From positions 4,161,669-4,225,668 of the forward strand of contig OZ005701.1 in NCBI GenBank assembly GCA_963930775.1: a stretch of DNA of 64,000 bases, written 5' to 3'. This document shows positions 56,000 to 64,000 of this stretch, piece after piece. Positions within the stretch are counted from its first letter, which is position 1; each line of letters begins with the position of its first letter. The translations under genes were made by a program, and so were the position numbers. The DNA comes from Cliona cf. orientalis. Its lineage: Eukaryota > Porifera > Demospongiae > Clionaida > Clionaidae. A model generated the notes under the pieces. The model saw only the letters and a list, made by a program, of their open reading frames with translations, did no database searches and was not told where the DNA came from.

Positions 56000-58009
56000 T
56001 AGTCTTCAAGTTCTATGTCTGCAAATGGATCCTCATCAAGGTCATTCTCATCTTCTTCAGCAAGGCTTAGCTCTCTTTGAACAGCCTCCATAGCTCTCTT
56101 GAGAACATCATCACTGCGAACCACACCTGGATCCGAGGAAGTGATTCCAGTCACCTGGAAAGACTTAGGCCATAGTAATAAAATTACCGGTTTCTCAGAC
56201 CCGCCCGCTTCCTCTTTTTGACTTTCAGCTCACTTTTTTATTTTTAGGTCAAAGGTCAAGGTGATCACGTGATCGCACCTTTGACTCGTGTGTGCAAGAA
56301 GTAGCTAATAATTGCTAGCTGCTAGTCCAGTTGTTAGCTAGCTACCGTGATGTTTGTACTGGTGACAGACTAAAAGGAGTGTCCATAAGGTTCCAGAGAA
56401 AGTATAAATTTTGATTGATATTCACAGTCTGGTAAGGCTATGATAGGATCATGAACCTTTTTGTGCATGCAGTTGATGAAATTCATTGATCCCATGGCAC
56501 AAAAAAATAAAAAAAAATCGTCGCCCTCCCGCATGCTGTGAAAGCTTCTATGTGTCTGAGAAACCACTTATTTTATTACCATGGCCTTAGTGATGAGCTC
56601 TTTTCTCTCCTTCATCTTCTCCCACGCATTCACCACCCAGTCCAGTACTTGCTGCTTGGAAGCTGTCTTGATCTTATCTGTGTGATCTGCTGCAGCTGTC
56701 ACAGACGTGTGAACAAAGTTTGTCCAACACCCTTTCAGGATTTGTTTAAAGGGTTCGTTGACCGAGACATCAAGGGGCTGCAGCTTTGAAGTGCATCCTC
56801 CAGGTATGACACAGTGGGTTGTACCATGCTCCTTCATCATCTTAGTCATATCATCTGTGGTGTGCGCCCTGAAGCTGTCAAGCGTGAGGAGAGCGGTGTG
56901 ATCTGGTAGGCCTAATTTCTCAGCTGTGTCCTCAATGTACGGCTGCCAGATGTGCTCAAGATAGTCTTCTATCAGCTCTTCATCCATCCAAGCTTTAGCC
57001 TGCACACAAACCAGAACCCCTTCTGGTGCTGTAAGCTTAAGTCGGCGTTTTCCTTTGAAGATAACCATTGGCGGTAGCATTGAGCCATCACCTGTCACAA
57101 TGAGTACAACTGTGATGTGCCGCTTCTCTGCACCTGTGCTGCGAATTACACACGATTTCACACCAACTTGATCGATGGTTTTTCCTGGCACTAGGTCGAA
57201 ATACACAGGTGTTTTGTCCATGTTTCTGATTAAAGCAAGGGGGAATCTTCCATATCTTCTCTCTTTGTGCACCTTCTGTAGGTATGCCTTCATCTTCAAG
57301 GAAGCCTTTGTGAAAGTGATGTTTTTGCCCTTTGTGTGAAGCGATTGCAGCGAAAGAACTTGTATGCCCACCCATCGCTAGCTTTGAAAGCAGGCACTTG
57401 AGGCTGGATCAGCTGCCTTGCCTTCTCTTTCACCTGTACGACAGACACTGGTAGATGAAGGTCTCTCATCTCCAACACCCACTGCACCAGCTGGTCTTCA
57501 ATCTCTTGAGAATACGACAGTCGCCGTCCAGCACCCTTCTTGTTGCCCCTGCCCTTGGATGGCCTTCCACTAGGATCTTGGTTGATGATGTCAAACACTG
57601 TCGTCTTGGGCATCTTGAATGCGTCGGCTACTTGCTGATACGAATACTCAGAATTACTGAGTGCAAATTCGCGCACCTCGAACTTTCTCTCTGCCGTATA
57701 CGTTGCTTGAAACTTTGTTGGGCGAATGGGCTCTTTGCTGGGCTGATCAGCTAAGTGATGTTCGATCCTAGATTCGTACGACTCCCACACTTGGATAGAA
57801 CTGCAGCGCTCGTTCTCCACAGCATCACTCCACAGCTGCATCCAATTGTCATCTTGTCGGGGCTTCTTTCTTGGCCTGCCAGGTCGACGCTTTTCCACAA
57901 CCAGTGATCTTTTCATCGACGGTGCTGGGCGGTGCATGAATGGCGACGTCTTTACCGCGAAGTCACGTATCAACTGCTGTTTCTTTTTCTCCATAGTCGA
58001 TCGACACAA
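56000..58009 (-). pseudogene. Pogo-like transposase, one frameshift and one MITE insertion
   Basis: N-terminal 237 codons (58009-57296): a basic AT-hook-like RRPGRPRKKPRQDD, an HTH (YTAERKFEVREFALSNSEYS, YQQVADAFKMPKTTVFDIIN) and a CENP-B-like domain (MRDLHLPVSVVQVKEKARQL). Near 57296 the frame slips; the catalytic part continues to 56590: LALIRNMDKTPVYFDL (first Asp; the usual following Glu is Lys), ALLTLDSFRAHTTDDM (second) and SKLQPLDVSVNEPFKQ (third). ELITK at 56590 is cut by a MITE; the C-terminal tail SFQVTGITSSDPG and an acidic end DENDLDEDPFAD lie at 56164-56000. DDD catalysis and TA targets fit pogo. Inactive in this copy. Confidence 0.88.
56168..56586. mobile_element. Harbinger-like MITE, 419 bp, in the transposase gene
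   Basis: TIRs GGCCATAGTAATAAAATTAC (left) and ATTTTATTACCATGGCC (right), followed inwards by GGTTTCTCAGAC and its complement, are flanked by TTA at 56165-56167 and 56587-56589. GGCC ends and a TTA target fit PIF/Harbinger. Removing the MITE and one TTA restores the transposase frame (ELITK then SFQVTGI). Confidence 0.85.
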
Positions 58010-58150
58010 GGGCGAGGGGTGATCCGATCCAATCCGTTCTAATTACTCCCGAACATCTGACATGCAGTATTTATTTACTTTCTATTCAACGCCAAACGAC
58101 CGTATTATTAATTATTTTTGACCGTTCGGATAATTAGAGCAAGTACGGTA

Positions 58151-58650
58151 GTTAAAATAGCATGACGTTATATTGTAGCAAAATAGTTAGGGCAACTATA
58201 CAGTGTCCATGTACATTGGAAGTGGTTGGTTGGACAGTATCTGGCATCACTTCATACTATTTATGTGTATATATGAACACTAACCTACGAAGTGCATGTC
58301 GTGTTCAAAAAATAATTTGTAGTTATACATTCTTCCACCTAACCTGCATGAAATGTGAGAAGAAATACATTCTGTAACACTGTACATGTAAATATCATAT
58401 AACAGTACACTTGCATGTATATGTATACAAGTACATTTAAACTCAGCCTCCAAGCAGTCTGGACGAAGGGGTCAAATTTCTTATTCGCGTGGAAGTGAAT
58501 CACGCACCCGGAAGTTAATCTACACTACAGGGATTTTGTATGGACAAATTAAACGACGAATAGAACAGCTAGTCAACTCGGATCAACGCTAGGTGTCAGC
58601 AACGCCGGTGCAAAGGATTTTGAGCCAAGAACTGGTTGAAACAACTATAT
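58151..58650. other. No recognisable gene
   Basis: Between the pogo and hAT elements. ACATGTA-type palindromes, no convincing coding sequence. Confidence 0.4.
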
Positions 58651-58810
58651 TATCAGGGTTCTCGTTAAAGCGGCAAAGAGGGGCGTGGTGCCATGCTTGA
58701 CATGGCCTCCGCCCCCATCTGCCTGCTTCCTGTCAGCTGCAGGTGCACATTATCTACCACATGGCCAACAGTTTTACTTTGATACTTGCTAGCTAGCTGA
58801 CAAAATTGAA

Positions 58811-60980
58811 ATGAGCTCAAGTGGAGAACGCCAGTGCTCCATTTCAAGCTATTTTTCTATCGTTGAGAGAGAGAACAGTCCTGGACCAGTCGATCTAACT
58901 GATGGGTCTGAGAACAATGAGCCTGAACATGAACTGAGTGAACCCCCTCCTAAAAGAGTTACTATGGCTATTGCTCACCATCGAGCCAGTGGCTTCGACT
59001 ATTCCTGGCAAAAGAAGAACTCTTGGCTTGTACATGACGGTACGGAACAAGGTATGTTCTGTACTTTGTGTAAAGAGTTCAACAAGATACCAAGAAATGG
59101 GAGTGGAGTATGGGTGACCAAAGAGTGTAAGAGTTTCCGCTATGACAAGATAAAGGCCCATGAGCAGTGTGCTAGCCCCAAAGAAGCTGAGAGAGATAGA
59201 GCTGCTAAACTGGCAAGTGAGAGTTCAGGTGGGATTCGAGCGGCACTTGAAGAGGCCATTAGTCAAGAGAGAAGTGCTGTTATATAGGGGCTCTCAAGTG
59301 TATGTACTTCTCGACAAAAAACGAGCTACCTCACACTACCACTTTTTTTGAGCTTTTGGACCTGTTACCACAAGGAAGAAATGCTCATTATCGATCGGAG
59401 TAAATAATGTCTGAATTTGTTCAGTGCATATCAAAGTGCATACAAAAAATGATTATCTCTGACATGCATGCAGCAAAGCGATAGTATCAGCTTGGTGGTG
59501 GACGAGTCTACTGACATTTCAGTTTTGAAATAACTAGTGATATATGGCAGATGTGTTGTGGATGGGGAGCTGAAGAGCCACTTTCTCGGAATGAGGGATC
59601 TTTTAATTGTGACTGCAGATCTAGAGACAATTGAAACTTCCTTGCTCCAGTTCCTCCAGGATGTGGGTTGAAGCTTGTAAAATGTCTCCAGTTTTGGCAG
59701 TGATGGAGCAAGTGTGATGAGTAAGACTGGTGTGGCCACTTGACTCCAGAGAGTTAATTCCGGCATTGTGTCAATACATTGTGTTGCCCATCGTCTAGCT
59801 TTGGCCGTTAGTCAGGCTTAATAATTGATTCAGTATTTGACTCGCTTCAAAGAGATATTGAGCAGTCTCTTTTATTTCTATCACAAATCACCTGTTAGAC
59901 AGTCGGGACTTACCTTGATTCGGACTACCGTAGGATTGGTACATTATGCAGGGTTAAATTTATGCGATTTGTTGCACTATTCGGCCAAACAGACTGAGCG
60001 CTTACTAGCACATCGATCGCACATGCAATATGACCACATGTACATGGCGCGTGCCTCGGCCGGCCGCCCTATTACGCAATGTATGTAATGCGCATGTTTA
60101 TTTTGCGATTATTAATTGTGCGATTTCGCTAAAATTCGCATAATCGCATAACTAAGAATAGCGCATAACATACCAATCCTATGATATTCTAGGGGATCCA
60201 GTTTTGAGGCTAAAACAGACCAAAGATGCGGAAAGCTATCACAAATAATGCAAAGCAGTACACTTAACTTCAGTGTGCTCTAGGCTGTTATTGACTCGTG
60301 CATCAAGAGTATCACCACTCAAAAGGACACATCAGGCAAGTACATGGCTGAAATCGACACACTAATTGAGCAGTTGGAAGAGGCAGGCCATCATGTTCGA
60401 GTGACAGATCATCGAGTGACAGATCATACCTGGAAATGCTCGAGAAAAATCTCCGTGACAGATTTCCAGCTGTTGAAGTTATCTCAGCTTTTCACATATT
60501 TGATCCTAAACAGCTCCCTGAGGATGAATATGAACACAACCAGTATGGTTTGCCTGACCTTGACTGCCTCCTTGAACACTATACTTCAAGTCCTTTGGAG
60601 TTAGACAGTGCTGATGTCCGTGGCGAATGGAAGGAGTTTAAAATATTTATGTCCACATCTACGCAAGTGAAAAATGGCTCAATCAAAGATTTCACAAAAT
60701 TCTCACTCTGAGTACCCTGGAACGACGTCTGTTCTTCCCTGTTCCCTCTAAACTACTAATCTGAGGACTGGTGCTACCAATTGCAACAGCTGATTGCAAG
60801 AGAGGCTTCTCTGCTATGAACAGGATAAAGACAGTACCACAAAATAGGTTCAAGACTAGTACCCTAGAACAGCTAATGTATATATCGATTGAGGGACCTA
60901 CTGCTGACAACATTGACTTTGACAAGGCAGCAGATAAATGGGGTGGACTACATCAACGTGGAATTCACTGGCAAGATTGA
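58811..60980 (+). pseudogene. hAT transposase (ZNF862-like, TTF-type zinc finger)
   Basis: 158 open codons at the start: CSISSYFSIVERE, a nuclear-type acidic linker, then a zinc finger (NSWLVHDGTEQGMFCTLCKE, WVTKECKSFRYDKIKAHEQC) of the TTF type. Frames are then broken but collinear: SLVVDESTDISVLKYLVIYG with the first catalytic Asp (about 59490), GRCVVDGELKSHFLGMRDL, FGSDGASVMSKTGVAT (about 59698), IHCVAHRLALAVSQA (the CxxH motif), FKEILSSLFYFYHKSPVR (about 59850). After the MITE: GDPVLRLKQTKDAE, KYMAEIDTLIEQLEEAGHH, YGLPDLDCLLEHY, and the C-terminal dimerisation segment ATADCKRGFSAMNRIKTVPQ with STLEQLMYISIEGP, ending 60980. Length and order match hAT transposases. Confidence 0.88.
59933..60179. 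mobile_element. MITE, 247 bp, in the hAT transposase
   Basis: TIRs GGATTGGTACATTATGC and GCATAACATACCAATCC are flanked by TA at 59931-59932 and 60180-60181. ATTCGCATAATCGCATAAC repeats inside. It splits recognisable hAT coding sequence. Confidence 0.78.
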
Positions 60981-61000
60981 CTATTTTGTAGCTACACACT

Positions 61001-62289
61001 GACTTGTCCTGATGTAAGTTGTATAAAAACAGCTCTCCAGCTGCTATCACTATCTGCAGTGATTCTCATTTCAACAAATTTCAGACTTTTTGAACATATA
61101 CTTGCACACCTGCGATGGACCTAAAACTTGGCACATAGTATCAACTATACACATTCTTCAAGAGGTACAGATTGGCCCTATGTGCGGTGCATAGTACTGA
61201 AAACTTACACTATATTAAAGGCCCCTAGTTGGAGTCTACCTAACGCTGATGGCTGAACTAAGTGGATAATATTAAGAATGTGTCCTAACACTCTTCAGTA
61301 AAACCAACCCCATGCTCCAATTCACCATAGTTCGTGAGTGATGGTCTACTTCATACAACACATTTAGAAATTCTTGTGTCTCCAGTCATTTCAGAATGTT
61401 TGAACATGGTGAAGACAAGCAGCCAATCTTTCAAAAACACCAGTGTAGATACATTACAACCAGTAGTTTAACATACGTTATAACTGAATCTTGATTGTTT
61501 CTATTTATAAGAGATTTTTTGGTATCAAATCCTGATTTTTGCAATATGGTGCACTTGGCTCCTTTGACCCTTGCTTGGCCTGCTGACCTTTTTGGCAGTG
61601 GCACTAATATTGATTGTAAAAATGCGCACAAACGTATACTATCACCTTCACACAACGTGTGCGCATATATATTATCATGAATGTGCATACGTTTGGCGCT
61701 TGCGCGATGTGCTAGCCCTAGGCGCATACGTCATCATGGTATGGCAACTCAAGTAAACAACGTACTTCTTGTATGAATAAGAAAATACATGTATGGAAAA
61801 CATGACCCCTTTGCGCAGACTGAAGCTAGGGAACTCTAACTCCATTTGGCTACGAGTACTAGTGCAAACTTAACTAGAGTTCTCTCAAGCACAACCCTTA
61901 GGAACACCAGGTACATGTAGCTTCTTCAAAACATCTTGAAGGACTATGATGCAAAATCTTGGCACAAGACTGATGAGCAGTATCGCAAGTCAAATATTTC
62001 TATCACTGCAAGTTGCTCACTTCAATGTGTCCAAGCACTGCATAGATCAACAAGCTTAGCAAGCCAGAGAGTCAAAGGGTATAGGGTATATGTACATGTA
62101 CCACAAGAATGCATAAGAGGTGGCGGCGGTGACCAGCATCAACAATTTTTGAAACCATGCCTAAGGCGCATGTACTGTGGTTTAATAATACATGTATGTA
62201 CATATCGTATATAGTGAGCGACACACAATGTTCTACTTCTGTTTGTATTTAATGTCATGCTACCACTAGCTGGGAAAGTTCAGAATCAG
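61001..62289. other. No gene; one dispersed repeat
   Basis: 61490-61665 is collinear with 29865-30060 (ATCAAATCCTG, CTTGGCCTGCTGACCTTTTT). Other frames (for example 61936-62214) lack recognisable similarity. Confidence 0.45.
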
Positions 62290-62485
62290 CAAATTAAAAT
62301 TTAATGACAAATCTGGCGAATAAAGCGTTTTCAGTGTAATCCATACAAATCATACGTTTAGAATGCCATGAGGAACCTTACAACACCGTACTTTGGTCTT
62401 GAAGAGGATTGCAGCAGCTAGCTTCGTAACAGACAGACACACACACACAGAATGACTACTGTAATCCTCCGACGCATGTGCCAAG
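62290..62485. repeat. Dispersed repeat with (AC)n tract, copy 2
   Basis: AAAGCGTTTTCAGTGTAA, GAACCTTACAAC, CAGACAGACACACACACACA and GCCAAGGGTTAA are collinear with 4010-4200. Confidence 0.55.
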
Positions 62486-62819
62486 GGTTAAAATGGCTAC
62501 AGAAACTGGACTTGGTACTCATCAAAGGCGTAGATTTACGTACACGCAATGAGCATATCAGCAACATATAGGGTAGCTAGCATGCATGGGATTATACACA
62601 TTAGCATAGCCCCTGTACTCAGCAATATGTACAGGTATGTTAGTATGAGGCATGAATCAGAAAGTGCAGCAAGTACTAACTGGCTGTTTCAAAATCTGCA
62701 AAAACTAGAGCTCTCTAGAGCATAAAGTCCTCAGTGTGTTGCACGGCATTAGCTGCACAGGCAGGTTATAGTAACCTAGTCTGCAGCCTCTTATCCATGT
62801 ACACATACTACTGTAGTAA

Positions 62820-62980
62820 TCGAATACAACGAATGATCCAATATAACGCAAGAAATTAGTGTTTTATGAATTCTCATAACGTTTATATATGGAGCAATTG
62901 ACAACCTTCACCAGAACAACGTGCGTTTTTCAAAACTGAAATTATCCATGCCTTGTATTAGATTAAGTACGGTATTCGAT
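62820..62980. repeat. Dispersed repeat shared with 15865-15910 and 17735-17830
   Basis: AATGATCCAATATAACGCAAGAAATT, TTCTCATAACGTTTATATATGGA and TAGATTAAGTACGGT also occur, split, near 15878 and 17738-17828. The pieces flank the SHOCT-like gene at 16.2-17.6 kb. Confidence 0.55.
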
Positions 62981-63224
62981 ATTGCGTGCAGAAAAGGGGG
63001 TAAATTTAGTGTTGAAGATGCTATCAGCCGGATGACAGTGGCTACTGTTGCTTGCTAACAGTGGCTGCGCTGCCACAATATTTGTGGCCACGTCCATCAT
63101 CATGGACTCACCATATCACTGTAGGCATTAATTTTCGTGGGTGGGAAAATTTCATGACTGCCAAGTCAACCACGAAAATAACAAAACATTAATTAGCACC
63201 CCACGAAAATTACCTACCATATCA

Positions 63225-63850
63225 TAGAGTCGGTAGACTCTATAAGTAGGGATGGCCCGGATATGCCATGTATGTAATACATTACAAATACCCAAATATC
63301 TCAAAATTAGTAGTTTGTAAAATTTCTAAGTGTGAAAATCAGAATCTCCAGCAAATTATCTATCTAACAAGACCAAGATCATTCATCAAATCAATTATAC
63401 ATGCCAGAATCAGATGTTCAAAAAAATGGTCATTTCTCATTCTTTCTTTCTTCTTTCTTTCTCATTTCCAGGGCTAACTCAAGACTGTCTGGACCTCTCA
63501 CCTTACTTCTCATATAAATCCACTCTATTTTGTAGTGCGCAGTGCAGTGGCACGCTAGTTTGGCGTTATCTCGACAGTTACGTAATAGTGGGTGTGTCCG
63601 ATTGGGTGTGTCTGATACACCGCCATTTTGTGATATAATGCGCATGCTCGGAATGTATTGCTAAGGTGAAGTCATGTGACAGCGCCTGGCCGCGCCCTAG
63701 GCAATCGCGAGCTAGCTAAGCTACTAGCGCGTGCAGCGGTGCGCTGGATCGATCATGGATATGAAGGTGCAAGGCTCGAGGGGCGGTAAGACGCTAGGCA
63801 TAGGTGAGCTATTCGCTAGAGCGTGCAGCGTTAGTGCTCCGCTGGATCGA
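63225..63850 (-). repeat. Repeat family F, inverted copy
   Basis: Starts ATAGAGTCGGTAGACTCTATAAG and runs through GGGCTAACTCAAGACTGTC, ATAATGCGCATGCTCGGAAT and GTCATGTGACAGCGCCTGG to the GC-rich GATCGATC block. It is the reverse complement of the units at 46.7-51.1 kb. Confidence 0.8.
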
Positions 63851-63854
63851 TCAT

Positions 63855-64000
63855 ATAATTGGGGCGAGCCTGAGCGAGCCCCACATAAACGGGTATGAAC
63901 TGCGCGAATGATATATATATATATGGTACGTCGGTCCTTCCTTAGTTACGCCCCGCCCAATGCCTGTCATTCCGGATTCCACTTATGCTGTTCCAATTCA
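63855..64000. repeat. Dispersed repeat, inverted relative to 44920-45045
   Basis: AATTGGGGCGAGCCTGAGCG, CCCCACATAAACGG, an (AT)n tract and TTAGTTACGCCCCGCCCAA match the 44.9-kb copy in reverse. It runs off the right edge. Confidence 0.65.

Larger units (their letters stand above)
55291..58148. mobile_element. Pogo-like DNA transposon carrying two genes, 2,858 bp
   Basis: TIRs CCGTACTCGCTCTAATTATT (left) and AATTAGAGCAAGTACGG (right, ending 58148) are inverted. TA flanks both ends (55289-55290, 58149-58150). Inside are a minus-strand transposase (58009 to 56000, with a later MITE in it) and a plus-strand HIRAN-like gene (55442-55849), arranged tail to tail. CGAACGGCCAC occurs twice in the left subterminal region. 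Confidence 0.88.
58654..61000 (+). mobile_element. hAT-type DNA transposon, decayed
   Basis: CAGGGTTCTCG at 58654 looks like a hAT left terminus, but I could not find the right TIR or an 8-bp duplication. The body is defined by the transposase pseudogene 58811-60980. A MITE is inserted at 59933-60179. Confidence 0.6.

Noticed and set aside
56168..56586. Intron in the pogo transposase gene
   Set aside because: Ends are terminal inverted repeats with TTA duplications, and excision with one TTA restores the frame exactly, which GT..AG splicing would not.

Overview
The window looks like metazoan nuclear DNA, most likely from a sponge or another early-branching animal. It is AT-rich, has spliced coding exons with GT..AG introns, many CATGCATG and TACATGTA palindromes, and very dense mobile elements: DIRS-order tyrosine-recombinase retrotransposons, a Penelope-like element, Ty3/gypsy fragments, Tigger/pogo and hAT DNA transposons, and many foldback MITEs. 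The species is an inference. I saw no operons, rRNA or CRISPR array, and recognised no tRNA by eye.

Layout. 0-8 kb: the left edge cuts a minus-strand zinc-binding ORF resembling the N-terminal region of RAG1; the rest is foldback elements and dispersed repeats. 8-14.4 kb: a 60-bp minisatellite split by a 4.1-kb element with 12-bp terminal inverted repeats, which itself contains a gag-only DIRS derivative. 15-17.6 kb: a Ty3/gypsy RT scrap, a poly-G tract and a two-exon gene of unknown function. 18.6-20.6 kb: a Tigger/pogo transposon bounded by TA. 23.4-28.9 kb: a DIRS-order (Ngaro/PAT-like) retrotransposon with split direct repeats A1...B1-A2-B2, inserted in another repeat. 34.8-36.2 kb: gag of a related element, interrupted by a TTAA-flanked MITE. 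36.4-40.9 kb: a decayed DIRS with gag, RT-RNase H and part of the tyrosine recombinase. 46.7-51.1 kb: a tandem array of 1.6-2 kb repeat units. 53.9-55.2 kb: a Penelope-like 3' fragment. 55.3-58.1 kb: a pogo-like transposon carrying two genes, a transposase and a convergent HIRAN-like gene. 58.7-61 kb: a hAT transposase pseudogene. 61-64 kb: further repeats.

The one clear host gene runs on the minus strand. Exons at 51853-52028 (end of an SH2 domain), 45452-45943 (Ser/Thr/Pro-rich), 41662-41857 and 30244-30412 (C1 domain) have compatible splice phases throughout. The SH2-then-C1 order suggests a chimaerin-like Rho-GAP gene; no RhoGAP exon was found here. Its introns appear to hold most of the transposons between 30 and 52 kb.

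The observations most worth following are the RAG1 N-terminal-like domain at the edge, the two-gene pogo/HIRAN transposon, the split-direct-repeat retrotransposon, and several nested insertions whose target duplications and reading frames give a relative order of events.
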